DNA of 64,000 nt from Xestospongia muta (Eukaryota > Porifera > Demospongiae > Haplosclerida > Petrosiidae): contig OY848918.1 in assembly GCA_963693285.1 (NCBI GenBank), forward strand, positions 1,557,501 to 1,621,500. The letters run 5' to 3'. The notes beneath the pieces are model-generated. The model did not search any database, was not told the origin of the DNA, and saw nothing but the letters and a program-made list of their open reading frames with translations. Shown one piece after another: positions 11,912 through 24,661 of the stretch; positions within the stretch are counted from its first letter, which is position 1; each line of letters begins with the position of its first letter. Position numbers and translations under genes: made by a program.

Positions 11912-14077
11912 TCAAAATGTAATTATTGCATATGATGGATTAGTCTCCAACTCAAATATTTTTTTATTTGTTTCAAATCTTCTACTTGTATCAAATCTCT
12001 GTACTGTATAAATATAATATCGTAATGTTATAAATAATGCTTAATTACATACCTTCCTCATATGCAGGATTATGAGTGATAGCTTGCCTGTTAACTATAA
12101 TAGATAGTTATAATTAATATCATTCATAACTTTCCATACCTCCAGTCTCATATTCCTCTCTCCTCTTCTTCAAGTACATAATAATGCAAACTATCATTAT
12201 TATAATAGCAACCACTATTACACTAAGAGTACCAAATGCAGTAGCAGTAGTAATTAGAAGAATGAACTGACTAGTAGCTGTATGTTCATAAAAGATAATA
12301 AAAGATTAACAATACTTACCAGATACACTGTGAGAGGGCTCAAGATATTCCACAGATGTTATAATATTACTGTGAATGCTAGTGCTTGTATCTATAATTG
12401 TCTCATCACTTAATGTAAGACATATGCCTATAGAGAGATACAAACCTAGTGCCTGTGTCTTGATAAATTATTGTGGAAGTACAGTAAACTGAATAGTTGT
12501 TACATTACTTACTAATAAGACTAAAAGTCTCAGTAGGAGATGGTAGTAGTAAAATATACTCCAGTACTTGAGGGTACACAACTGATGGGTTAGTTATAAT
12601 AGTACCATCTACTATATCATGAACTGTCACAGTATAATTACCACTAACTGGTAGAGTTATATACTGGTATACTGTACTCTCCTCTATACTGGATTTAGTT
12701 ATATTAATAGACTTCACAGTTCCTTTAGAAGACTCTCTAAATATCACATGACATCCATCAGCAGTAGATCTCTCAGCAAACCTACACTCTACAACAACTG
12801 ATCCATTATCAGAGTAGTACTGTAGAGTGAGTCCTCGAATGTGGTAGGTTGCTATGGTGATAAGAGAATTGAAATAAAATTTTAATTAAGAACTTTATAC
12901 TCACTAAAATATGACTCATTCTTTGTTTTAGAATCATTAAAATAATCCAGTACATCAGCGATAAAGATATACATCATGAGAGGGTGAATATTTGATACAG
13001 TATAGTTAACAGTTGATGACTGACAGCTTTCTGATGAACATACTATATCTTTCTGAGTATGCTTTATTCCATTTAGTTGTGAGATCTCTCTTGTAGTACC
13101 CAGTAATGTATTGCTACAGAGTCTAGGATAACCTGTAACCTGTACATGTATTCAATTAATAAATAAAATAGTCTATCACTTACAGTAACTTTAAAACACA
13201 CTGAAACATTATTGGGTCCAATAAAGACAACCTCATACTTGGGGTCTACAATAGCACCAGCTTCTATCAAAGAAGCAACATATTAAAAGGACTAATTATT
13301 ATGAAACGATACCTTCAGCAAATAATTTTTGAACACTAACATTACTAGAACTATATTCTCCACTATGAGCTATAACAGTAGCAGTGTAAATATCACAGAT
13401 TGTGAGGTTATATAACTCATAAGATGTATCCTCAGTGATATCATAATAAAGTAACTGGCCATGTTGGTTCTCTATATAAATGTGATATGATATCGGAGTG
13501 TTCTCAGAAGAAAATGATGAAGGAGACCAGGTCAACCAGCCTGAGGAACTTGTGAGACTAAAATTGGCTTGAAAATTTTCTGCTGCTGTAATACCTATAT
13601 TGAAAATGTGATTACCACTAATTGTATGCAGGAACTAACCTTTAACTGTTAAAATAGCACCTTCAGATACAAAATCAAGAGATTGATCTATAACATTACA
13701 TCCAACAACTATTCCATTATTAATAGATAGTGCTCTTATAGTTAGCACTGATGACCACACATCAACTGATATATTGGTAATTGTTACTGATATCTCTCTG
13801 TATTTCTTAATAGCATTAGTGAGTGAATGACCATCTACAGACCAAGATAATTTGTCTCCTATGCCCTCACAGGTGAAGTTAGTCTGTGTATAAAGTGGAG
13901 CAGTCACAGATAAAGGAGCTACTGTAATTACAGCTGCAAAATATAGGTTTATATTGACATAAAATATGGATACTACATGATTGATCATTTAACTTACATA
14001 CCAGCTTCATATACTGGCCATTGTGAAAGAATTGCCATTAAGCTTAAGAGAACTTTTTTTAGGAAGACATCTGCCAT
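11912..14077 (-). CDS. Receptor A2: Ig + FN3 receptor with NPxY tail
   Basis: Complete-looking paralogue of A1. A signal-peptide exon (about 14,002-14,077) begins MADVFLKKVLLSLMAIL. The Ig exon (about 13,640-13,932) has FTCEG, LSWSVDG, SSVLTIRAL and VVGCNV. The FN3 exon is at about 13,312-13,597. The second FN3-like part lies in exons at about 13,183-13,265 and 12,905-13,139, and the membrane-proximal exon (about 12,515-12,855) carries CRFAERSTADGCHVIFR. Stalk exon at about 12,320-12,430. The TM exon (about 12,140-12,280) reads LSVIVVAIIIMIVCIIMYL followed by KKRREE. Tail exons give THNPAYEEG and then ELETNPSYAIITF before the stop, i.e. two NPxY motifs, the class bound by PTB-domain adaptors. 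The last exon (11,912-12,003) joins in frame with an AG|TA acceptor, as in gene F. Function is unknown. Confidence 0.75.
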
Positions 14078-14209
14078 TATCAATTCTTATATCTACTATT
14101 AACACTATGTATGCTATCTACACATACTGGTGTGATATTATAACAATTATAGATATTATAATTTTATAATGAACTTTCAATTCAATAACAATACATATAT
14201 TATATAAAA

Positions 14210-15425
14210 GAGTCAGCTACTGGTCTTTGTATATTAGTTCTATTATGACCAATATGTAGTCCATAATTACTGATAATAGCATATTGAACTCCACCCACTG
14301 GAGAGACTGATAATCTAGTAGGGAGGTGTGGTCTGTACAACTGAGGAGAACCACACAATTCAGAAAAATTCCAACTGAGCATATTCAATAGTGTCTCTTT
14401 GTCTTGTGGAAAGACTCTAATAAACCAGAGTCAGTACTTCTCTGAGGCTATTAGCTATATAGAGAGAAAGACATTATCAGATGACATATGAGATATATAT
14501 ATATATATATAATTTAGTACATTTACCATAATTGCACTTTGAAGATGATCAAAATAGTCATTTGATGATATCTCTTCATATGGAGGTGGTCCTTCTGGTA
14601 ATACTGGTAATGCTAAGGGGTTTAGTGCTGCCCACGCAGATAGGATTGGAGTCGGTCTTAAGTTATTCTCCATTAACTAGATAATTAATTAATTAACTTG
14701 TTAATAATATAGCGTCTTACTCTTGTAGGTGGAGTTTTAGGACTGTTGTGACAATATAATGATAAGTCATCTTGTGATCAAAGTACCTCTTGACTACCTC
14801 TCCTGTCTGATGACACGAGACTGATATTAGGATTGGGTATGAAACTGGTATTAGGATTGGGTATGAGACTGGTATCAGATCTAATGCTAAACACAATAAA
14901 AATATCATATCATTACATATACTAAGTATATATAACTAGTTATCATATACAGTACTTACTCAGGAGATGGTAGGTCATTACTTTGAGAAGTAGAGGTAAC
15001 CTCATTGTTCTCTTGTCTTGTTACCATAGTGATAGATGAAGGAGGTGGTACAAATGATGGAGATGGTGTAGATGGTGTTATATCACTGTTTATACTAGAT
15101 GGAGATATATCATGTTGTAACTGATCTTGTAGTTGACTATCACCTCCTTCATATCTATAATACATATATCAACATGTAATGATCAGTTATAACTTACTCA
15201 TTAGTAGGTTTACTTTGAAATGAATCAGTTCTCTTTAAAGTACCTAAATATATGATGTCATATATGATGATGTCATTGTCACATGACTTACCTCTAAGTT
15301 CCCAGTTCCTTCTCCTTCTCTTTTTAATACTATAATACACTACCAATATAACTAGTACTATTACTAATAATATGATCACTGTACTAACTGCTATAGCTAG
15401 TGGAGAGAGAGAGAGACAAAGAGAC

Positions 15426-15466
<41 letters not shown>

Positions 15467-15960
15467 TATACAGAGAGATATTATATTAATGTTTTATTAT
15501 TTACATCATATACCAGTGTCTCTGTATACAGTGTGTACTGATGAAATAGAACTAGTATCATGTCCTGATCCAGTTATCATGGAAACTATAAAACAGATAA
15601 GTTCATCACATTACAAATCACATAACAAATCACATGACACTCACATGACATAGTTGGACTTGGTGTCTCTATAGTACATTGTACTAGTCACATCTGTAGA
15701 TGTAGGTTGACTTGGTTGTGAGGGAGGGAAGACTTATACAGTTGATATTGTTACAACTTTACCAGATGAGTCTTTCTGTCCATTATTGTTAATATCAAAT
15801 ATATCAACATTATATATTCCAGTCTCTAGACTTGTAATACAACCAATAACTATATTCTCTCCATTAATATGACCAAATGTAGTGCAGTATATCCTGAACC
15901 TGACATCATCATCATTTCAATGTACTTTATAACTACCTATAATATTTTGGAAAATAAGAG
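14210..15960 (-). pseudogene. Broken receptor B1 with PPPY-type tail
   Basis: In transcript order: an extracellular exon (15,715-15,935) related to those at 48.8, 51.4 and 39.1 kb (SLETGIYNVDIFDINNNGQ) but with a 1-base deletion in the GYTALH region and a TAA after ISTV. Then a TM exon (about 15,293-15,400, AVSTVIILLVIVLVILVVYY followed by basic residues), an exon giving TLKRTDSFQSKP, a serine/proline-rich exon (14,961-15,156, SPSSINSDITPSTPSPS), an exon at about 14,720-14,884 with an in-frame TGA, and a tail exon (14,529-14,679) reading VLPEGPPPYEEISSNDYFD. PPPY matches WW-domain ligands; YEEI resembles SH2 ligands. No signal peptide or Ig/FN3 exons were found. A near copy at 37.7-39.2 kb is also broken. 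It may have been a working gene until recently. Confidence 0.65.
15405..15470. repeat. GA/GACA microsatellite
   Basis: A run of gaga units passing into repeated caga units, next to the TM exon of the broken receptor B1. Confidence 0.9.
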
Positions 15961-15964
15961 ATAG

Positions 15965-17940
15965 TTTGGTATCAGATATTATAAATTTATATAAGTCTTG
16001 TAATAATAATATAATATATATATAATATAATATTGTATAATTTACTGGTAGTGATATTATTCACATTATATACACATTTGCAATAAGCAACCACTTCTGG
16101 GAAAAAATTTATGACCTGTTTTTTTGAAAAGGGACTACTGTTAAAACATCTCAAAAACAATTTTGTATATGTACAGTTACTATATATGCACACTGTACTG
16201 TATGTATATAAAATTGTTTTTGAGGCATTTCATCAGTGGTCCCTTTTTCACAAATCAAGTCAGAAATGTTTTAATAGAAGTAGTCCCTTGTTACAAACCA
16301 GGTCACTATTATTATGTATCATTTACTAGTATTAGTATTATATGTTAATGAGATGTTTACCAGTATTGTTTTCTCTAGTGTTACTATGGTTACAATAACA
16401 ATAGTCACAATGAGATAACAGTGATAGTACATAATGAACACAACTGATAATAAACACACACAGTATATATCTAGTTCTATGAGATTGTTTTGATTTGAGA
16501 GGTAGACAATATTTACTAACTATATAATATAACTATATATTGTTTATAATAATTATTATTAAGAATTAAATTGAAGTTTATACCTAATTGTTGTAATTAT
16601 CATCATTAGTAGTTTAATATAAATTATATCATTTTTAATGCCATGTATACTAACTGAATTGATGATCTTACTGACTCCACCCACAGTCTCATCCAATATA
16701 GTGATATCATAGAAGTAGTTATCTATTAGCACACTAATCATCTGTTATAGTTAGTGGTCCATATCAGTAATAGTAGCACATAGTGTACATTAAAATTGAT
16801 TTATCTAATAGGAGAGGGGGACATAATAACAATATGACATGTAAAACATGAAACATTTCAGCACTGTGAACTATCTGAATTATGGAATATAAGTTAATTA
16901 TCAATTACTCAAAATATAAGTATTTATCATAATCCTTACCACTTTTATCATGAATATTATTACCGTTCTAATAATAGTATAGTAAACTTTACCCTTTATA
17001 TAATGTATTATACATTATATAAGGTATAGTACATTATATAAGGTATACATTACTACTATCTATACACATGTATAAGTATATACCCTCAGATATGACAATT
17101 CAAATATACATACCAGTAGTAGTAGTCCAGTACTTTTGCTTCTGAGTTTATAATGTCTCCTCTTTATACGACCATGTACTTGTCTTTGTGTGTACTCTAT
17201 CCCCTGTAGATTAAAGATTTGGATCTTTTGTTGTAAATAATGAAACAAGCCTATATTTATAGAAAGACTTATCTATGATCATATCAAAACTATAAATTAT
17301 GTTTTCACTTTCATCAAAAGTTAACACAACATGATAACAACAAATAATATACATATCATTTATCCAAATCTTTGTACGGTTGTTATTACTTGGTATTAAA
17401 TCTAACACTTAAAGGATATTAAAATATATTTGTCACTTCATTCATTAAATTGATAAGGTAACTTTTTTCATGAAGAATGAAACTTCAGTTTGAATTATGT
17501 TCATTAGAGAGACTATTATCCAGACAAGGTCATTGTGTTATAGGTTGTAGTCTCATACAATAATGCCATATACCTGAGTTCTCAATGAACCTGACTAGTT
17601 TGGAATATTGACATCATATTCCAAAAGAAGTCCTAATTACCATTTACAATACACAATAAAATATCGACCTGGTTTCCTGTTGATTGAACAGACAGAGGTT
17701 TTCTTCACAACAACATAGTATCATATGTAGATTATTATCAGTAGTTTATCAATAAGATGTCCTCATGAGTTGTTATAGATTTAAACAAACTAAAATGGTA
17801 ACAGGGTCAACAAATTTCCCAAAAAATTTATAATAACAGTCAATTTATACAAGAGAATACAATAAGAACATGACATCAAGTTCTCTATCATAATATATCA
17901 GTTATTGGTATAAGAGAAATAATATATAATAGAGAAATTT
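15965..17940. other. Receptor-derived relic sequence, no intact gene
   Basis: The stretch has several sequences repeated elsewhere in the window. Those near 16,350-16,510 recur at 39,295-39,460 and near 49,120-49,260. A segment with ACTCCACCCACAGTCTCATC at 16,672 recurs near 39,579 and, slightly altered, near 39,790 and 49,440. The part from 17,260 on matches about 52,530-53,100. Near 16,990-17,045 there are short direct and inverted copies of a TTATATAATGTA motif. I see no open exon chain. This is probably the worn flank of duplicated receptor genes. Confidence 0.5.
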
Positions 17941-17944
17941 AGAG

Positions 17945-18260
17945 TCACAAAATGTACTTGAGACTAGAAAACAGCCTCAGAGAAAAACACATTACTTCTA
18001 TCTGACACAGTACATCTGTCAAAAATATTTCATTAGTTGATCCAGTAGCTATAGTATCTGATAATTCAATGGATTCCAGTCTTGTAATACTTGACTTTAG
18101 TTGTACTTGTTTAACTAAAGAAGACAGACAATGGAATATTAAATAAAATCATTAGATATATATTACAGTTATCAATGATTGAACCAGTCTCAAATTCAGA
18201 TAGTTCAGATTCATTGCAAGTACTATCAAATCTAGGAACATCTCTATCAGAATTTTACAA
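17945..18260 (-). pseudogene. Relic of a receptor E-type cytoplasmic tail
   Basis: The minus strand reads LVKQVQLKSSITRLESIELS and then SDTIATGSTNEI, matching the last tail exons of receptor E at 53.1-53.6 kb (LVKRVQTKSSTARPESIELS). About 90 bases present in E are missing here and the frame shifts after LTD, so the original C-terminus is lost. A second matching exon lies near 18,175-18,290. It lies downstream of receptor C, which already has a stop at 18,401, so it is probably not translated. Confidence 0.6.
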
Positions 18261-18400
18261 ACATCAGTAGATTCAAACATGTAGTCCATAGCTGTTGATG
18301 TTGAGAGTGATAACAATCATATAGAAATGATAAGTTCCTTTATAAAAAAGTTGAATGAGTTACTAATGTTAATAAAAATGAATATGTTAGACTTACAGAT

Positions 18401-20272
18401 TTATTTTTGTGTCACAACAGATGGTTTAGTTATAATAGTACCATCTACTATATCATGAGCTGTCATAGTATAGTTACCACTAACTGGTAGAGTTATATAC
18501 TGGTATTTTGTACTCTCCTCTATACTGGATTTACTCATATTAATAGACTTCACAGTTCCTTTAGAAGACTCTCTAAATATCACATGACATCCATCAGCAG
18601 TAGATCTCTCAGCAAACCTACACTCTACAACAACTGATCCATTATCAGAGTAGTACAGTAGAGCGAGTCCTTGAACATGATAGGTTGCTATGGTGATAAT
18701 AGAGGAGTCAATGACACATATTAAAAAACAAGTAATTAACTTACATAACATGATATGATCTTCACTCTTTGTGTTGTTAAATAAATCCATAATATATACA
18801 GTAAATGTATAATTGAGAGAAGGATGTAGTCCAGTTATATTATAATATATTGTTGTTTCATTAACATCAGTAACATTCTTAATATAAACATGATGATAGG
18901 TTGTTGTCTCATTGTTAACATTATCCTTTGTTATACCATATATGGTAATATTACATAGGTGAGGGAACCTTTGATCTAGAAATATATATCAATTAAAATT
19001 ATTGTAATATGTTTATAAAGTGTAGTCCTTACATTGATGGTAAACTGTACTTGTATTATAGAACCATTTCCAGAGTTATTAAATTTCACATCATGGCCAG
19101 TAATATCAGTAGTATAATCTAATATAATATTATAACATACAATAAGCACTTATTATAATCTTACCTCAGTATTTTGTTTAGTAGCACTAGTAACAGGTGA
19201 ACTGTACTGTTTAACAAAAGCTTGGACACTGACATCATAAGAATCACAGACAGTGAGGTTACTAGGTAACTGATAGAATGTATCAGCTGTATTAACATCT
19301 ACTTTAATAGAACCATCTTCATTCTGCACATAAACATGATATATTGGAATACTACCATGTGGAATAACGTTAAAGTAAAATGATGGAGGAGACCAGGTTA
19401 TGGAAGGCTTGTTAATAAAATCCGAATCAAGGTGTTCAATAAACAAAATACCTACAATAAATAATATTATTATTGACAGAACAAAACACAGCTGGTTCAG
19501 ATAATACACTAGCTGTCTAGTAGTAAGTATTATGAGCTTAAATGTAATTACCAGAGTAAGAACATATAGTTAATTGAATAGGTGTGGTCTACAAAGACGA
19601 TATCCTTACATTTGCTTTTTTTTCATAAAATCTTAACTATACTAATAATATAAATAGTTTAAACATTAGTGGAGGTGTTTTGAGTGTTGACACTTTTACT
19701 CATTAGTATACTAATAATATAAATAGTTTAAACATTAGTGGAGGTGCTTTGAGTGTTGACACTTCTACCAAAGGTTTCTATGTAATTCAGTTATATGAAC
19801 TTGAAACTAACAAATTAGATTTCTTTATGTATATTATAAAGTTATCTACTAGAAACTAACCTTTAACTGTTAAAGTACCTCCTTTTAGATCAAGACCAAT
19901 ATTGTCACCAACAACACTCCATATATTACATCCAATATCTATCCCATCATTAATAGGTAGTGCTCTTATAGTTAGTACTGATGACCACACATCAACTGAT
20001 ATATTGTTAGTAGTTACTGATATCTCTCTGTCTTGATTACTGGGATCAGTGACTGAAAAGTCCTCTAAACACCACTTCAATATATCTCCTCTATCCTCAC
20101 AAGTCAAGTTAGCCTGTGTGTAAATTGGAATAGACATTGGTGATGGAGCTACTGTTATTCTTTCTGTGTTAAAAGAAAGAACAAATACACAAGTACAATT
20201 TAGATTAGCATTTCACTTACCAGTGGAAACTGTTTTTACTAAAATAAATACAAGTAAAATAGCCAGAATCAT
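18401..20272 (-). CDS. Receptor C: Ig + FN3 protein lacking a membrane segment
   Basis: The signal-peptide exon (20,221-20,272) begins MILAILLVFILVKTVST. The Ig exon (about 19,862-20,165) has LTCED, LKWCLED, SSVLTIRALPINDG and IGCNIW. The FN3 exon (about 19,166-19,455) has WSPPSFYFN and LPSNLTVCDSYDVSV. A small exon follows at about 19,035-19,130, then the second FN3-like exon (about 18,745-18,975) with repeated N-glycosylation sequons, then the membrane-proximal exon with CRFAERSTADGCHVIFR. Here that exon ends in PSVVTQK and a stop, where other copies continue with VVYPQVLEYILLLPS into the stalk and TM exons. No membrane helix is visible downstream. As read, the product would be secreted or released. 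The alternative is a truncated gene, or an unseen splice that skips the stop. The outer exons resemble those of receptor E more than those of A1/A2/F. Confidence 0.6.
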
Positions 20273-20860
20273 TTTTGTGGGGCAACAATTAGATATATAA
20301 AGGGTATTAAATAGAACATTTGAGTTACCTAGCAACGCGTAAGGTCTGAAACACACAAAAAATCTTCTAATACACAAGTCACTGCAGTGGTTACATTTCT
20401 ATTTAGAATGTAATGTAAGTATATAGATATGTTTATTGTAATAATGTATGCAATTTATCCACTCACTGGAATCTGAATTTGAAAAAATGGGTGCAGTACT
20501 GAATTTAAAAGAGTTGTCTGAAGTCACTTGCCTTTTATAATTATGCATGTGCTCCTGTGTGCATTGAACCACTGAAATAATCTGAGTGGATTGGTGGCAA
20601 ATTCAGTGGTAGTCTCGCGAGGTCTTTCTCTAAGCAAAGGCTGGTCTCAAAAAACTGTTTCATTGATCAATTTTCCTCGACCTCAGTGTGTAACCTATAT
20701 TTATTTTCTTTTGAATCCTGTACTAGCAATAGCAGTGTTTATGTAAGGATATTGATGGCACACATTTTCCATTGAAATGTTTTGCAATATTTTACAAAAA
20801 TCAGCTATAACATAAGTAATAAGCTACATGTTAAGCAGTTCATTTACAAAAAATAACAAA
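19599..20860. repeat. Direct repeat block, copy 1 (partner about 24,662-25,925)
   Basis: About 1.26 kb is shared with the second block at a spacing of about 5.06 kb. It covers the Ig and signal-peptide exons and the upstream flank of receptor C. Inside each copy is a shorter tandem duplication of about 70 bp (19,634-19,775), in which a segment with TTTAAACATTAGTGGAGGTG occurs twice. Confidence 0.85.
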
Positions 20861-21196
20861 ACAAGTAAATAAAAACATTTTCTAAAAAATAAAGTAAATG
20901 TAGAGATGAGTAGTATCAGTCCAATACAAAGAATGCAAACAAGATAGTAGAGGTGGCTGGTAAGGGCATCATCCCTACATAATAGTACCAACATAGAATA
21001 CAACAGGATGTCACTGATAATATTTAAGTGGTTTAGATAGTTGGTGAATATCCTAAATTGTTTGTACCACCTGTGCTATTGTGTAAGGATGATATAATTG
21101 CCATCCCTACTATCTTGTTTGCATTCTTTGTAAATTGTAATAGCCTGATATTACATTTACTTCATTTTTAGAAAATGCATTTTTTTATTTACTTGT
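20861..21196. mobile_element. MITE-like element with long inverted arms
   Basis: The left end starts ACAAGTAAATAAAAA and the right end is its reverse complement (ending TTTATTTACTTGT). The imperfect arms extend about 90 bp inward and share AAGAATGCAAACAAGATAG. There is no coding capacity, so it is best described as a miniature inverted-repeat element. One arm-like relic (AATGTAGAGATAGTTAATGT) lies at about 24,610-24,665, directly against the start of the second duplicated block. Confidence 0.65.
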
Positions 21197-21199
21197 GTA

Positions 21200-22450
21200 T
21201 TAACACAATTTGTGAAAAGCACAACTCAAACATTACAATTGTATATGTTCCATCATTGATTTGGTGATGATATCAAACCCACATCTACTCATAAGCTGCT
21301 CAACATTACCTCTATTATCAACTTCCAACTATTATGATATTCATACTTGTATTAAATGAAAGAAATACTCTGACAAAGCATACAAAAATAAGTGATTTGG
21401 CTTGGTAGGGTGGAATAAAGTATGCGAACTGATCAACTTCTTAGACAGGAACATTACAATGTCTGATTATATCAACACAACATGGGAGAACTGGCAGAAT
21501 AATTTATTTCTTATAATATATAATTATAATGGAATAGATGCATTCCAAGATTGAAGATTACAAACATATCTTGGATGACAAAATCATTGGTGTAATCAAA
21601 AAATTTTATTTACATTTATTATGCATAAATCATTCTACAATATGTCACACTTAACAACTATAATATTATAAAGGACATGTTTGAATAATGAGTAGTCACA
21701 ATATTGCAATAATGAGGAGAAAAGAACGAATAAACAAAATAAATAAAGACAACATTATTACATTAACTGATAGTATTTACATCATCACTTACATTGTCAG
21801 GACAACATAATAAATAATGACTTGATAATTAGTTAACTCAGTATCACAAGGAGTAATTCTTCTTGCTTGGAAAGTATAACACAATCACTAATTTCATCCA
21901 TGCTACAGTAAATGTATGTTGTAATATTAGTAGGAGGAGACTCTAGAGAAGTGGTAGCTATTGTACCTTAATGTGGGTAGTGAGCAATAATGAAAGTGAG
22001 ATGACTGTTGGTATGTTATCAACTATTATAAAGTTGTCAATATTAAGAGTAAATAACATAATTGAAAGATAAATTAAACAGCGATATGTTGACTCTCTAC
22101 AGAAGACACAAGTATGCAGTTTCTTGAATTGAGTGGATCTCTTTTGTCATACAGACCACATTACCTTAATTGGTTTTTTCAGCATTCACAGATATTATCT
22201 AATAACTTCTCTTGTGACATTCTCTTGTGATTGTGACATAAAGATCAATGTCTTTTTCAAAGTTAATAAAGCAATAATTCAGCAAAAAATGATATTATAT
22301 GTCACAACTAAATAAATGTTCAATCAAATAACTGATAGGGGGATACACACATCATTAAGAGTAAGTTATAACAACATATGTAAATAGTAGTTCCTAACTT
22401 GTCTACTGTAGAATACATACACATCAAAAAGTACGATTTATGTCACTGCA
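21200..22450. other. No recognisable gene
   Basis: AT-rich sequence. The part after about 22,100 has a diverged match at about 26,840-27,120 and forms the 3' flank of the Death-domain exons. I saw nothing else. Confidence 0.4.
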
Positions 22451-22460
22451 AGAAGACAAC

Positions 22461-23610
22461 TTAGTTTTCATTAGAAAGATAGTTTCCTTTTATCACTTTA
22501 AGAGCCTCAATCAAAGCACTCTTATTTCCTTCATTATCTTCATTTATCCATTAAATAAACACATCTCTAATAGCAGGCTCAATTTGAGAGTGGTTGTCAC
22601 CTAAACAAACCATATGATATCAATGATTGTTTTATTAAGTAATAGTTTACTTTTCGTCCATTGAATCAACACATCAACAAGAGCAAGATTGATTTGAGAG
22701 TAATTGTCCTCAATAGCACATAATATAGCATCTGGAACACTCAAGGCTTCACCAATAATACTATACCACTCATCTCTTAGAATGTGCTCTAGGTTAACAA
22801 GATGACTGTTACCTAAATAAATCAAATAATATTAATTGAATGACTGTTTTATTAACTAATAGTTTACTTTATAACTACTATATTAAATTTACTTATTAAT
22901 AATCAAAGTGAGATAAAGGACTAAAGGACACTTGCTTAAGGTAAGGGGTTATGGAGTAGGCAAATGAGTATTTTGATCATGAGTGGTAATATAGCATGCA
23001 AATTGTCACAGAAAATGTCAACCTTGCTAATTATTCATGAAGACATGATAAATCAATGTGACACTCATTTTAAATGGATTGTGATTTCTCATTTATTTTG
23101 GACTCAATAAGAAGTGACACTCTACACTAGAGCTATATAATATGTTTTAAAGACTATAATTACAAGGTGGGTGTGGCATGCAATAAAGAGGGTCAAAACC
23201 TGACTGGTCAGATTGGTTTGTTAAGTAGCTATGTAGTGCTTAAAGAAATCAGGTGACTACTTCCAAGGCATCTGATTGGCTATATGTCACATGATCAGTA
23301 ATAAACCATTCTTAATATAACACGTTAGTGTATTCATATTTCAATATCATAGCTCAATCCATTAACTATATCATGTCTTACTTACCAAGTGGTTCATCTG
23401 ACAAGTCAATAAGAGCAACCATTCAGTCACATCCTATTAATAATAGTTAAAACAATTGTACTATATAGTATTCTCACCTTTAAAGACTTCATCATCATCA
23501 GTCATCATAAAATGTAGGGTATCTTTATCTACTTGGTACTGAGCAATGTATTGTCCTGCCTCATCCATCAATGCAAAACCAAGAAATAGAACATCATGGA
23601 TGTGTTCCTG
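22461..23610 (-). pseudogene. Death-domain gene fragment, interrupted copy
   Basis: The exon at about 23,478-23,610 encodes HDVLFLGFALMDEAGQYIAQ and onward to MMTDDDEVFK (family not recognised). A doubtful short exon lies at about 23,385-23,440. The exon at 22,657-22,811 encodes a Death-fold start (LRDEWYSIIGEALSVPDAIL, then VDVLIQWTKS). The last exon (22,461-22,600) reads HSQIEPAIRDVFI, a stop, then WINEDNEGNKSALIEALKV. The stop TAA replaces the CAA (Gln) present in the second copy at 27.2 kb. Splice phases fit between the 23.5 kb exon and the Death exon (both use G|GT). Death domains mediate homotypic protein contacts in cytosolic signalling. The nonsense codon would remove only the second half-repeat, so partial function cannot be excluded. 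Confidence 0.6.
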
Positions 23611-23614
23611 GAGA

Positions 23615-24600
23615 TAAGAAAGGTCATAGTAACATATACAGTTACAAAATCACACACAATTACATAATATTGGTCTATAATAGTACATGTCACTATGTGT
23701 TTGTATAATACATAGACCTTGAGGCCAAGATCTACTAACTCACAAAACCTTATTAGGTATATATGCCTTCCACATGTTAGTGAATTACATAAATCTTATG
23801 TTGGGTGTGGTGTCTAACTAATTTAGGTTATAATTATAGCCACATCAAATCCTAAAGAATTTGTTTTTGAGAGCTAACTAACCATGTTCCAGCATCAAAG
23901 AGACCTAGCAGATTGTCAATCCTCCAGCCAATACAAAGATTAGAATGCTAGGATGTCCAACAAAATAATACCACATCCTAAAGAACAACTTGTTATTTAA
24001 GAGATTTTACATTGAATGTTCCAGCATAGAAATAAAAGCTTGAAAAGTACTATTATAGTTTCAAAAACTTAAAGGATAATCCTCTAGTAAAATTGAAGAA
24101 GCAACTGTCTCTGTCTTTGAAACACTCTTTACCAGAATTAGATATAATTGATAATAATAATATTATTACAAAAATGTCAGGCACATGGTAACAAGTGGCT
24201 GTGTAGGGATGGTTTCGATTATCCATTGAAATGTATTGGCAGAAAATGCTGAATATTTCAGCCAAGACACATAAGAATATCTCAATAATTGGTACTGTTT
24301 CTTTCTGCCCAGTGATAATTCATTTACAGGTAAAGGCAGTGTTTTTAAGTATCACAGTAAAACATAGGTAAATGATAAACTCATTCATGTTTTTGATTCA
24401 TTTGTACTAATAACTCAGTAACTAAAAAAAGTTTGCCATCATTTGCCAAAATGTTTATATGATATAACTGTTGTTATAGATATGACTAAATAATAGCAGC
24501 TTTAATATCAGCAGCAACAGTGAGTCACCATCATTGCCTTTAAACTTTACATTCAATGATAGCTTCATGTCTATTAGGTAACTAAATACTTTGTTTAGAA
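23615..24600. other. No recognisable gene
   Basis: No convincing exons. A 70-codon minus-strand frame at 24,053-24,265 has no family resemblance. Confidence 0.35.
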
Positions 24601-24661
24601 AAAGCTAATAGAACAAGCAAATGTAGAGATAGTTAATGTCAGTCCTTTACAAAGAATCTAA

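Noticed and set aside
14720..14890. Selenocysteine reading of the in-frame TGA in B1 and G
   Set aside because: Both genes have other clear lesions and no SECIS-like element was recognised, so ordinary decay is simpler. Adjacent TGAs are still reported as odd.
15372..15653. Plus-strand frame rich in RDRQTDRQ repeats
   Set aside because: Translation of the GA/GACA microsatellite.
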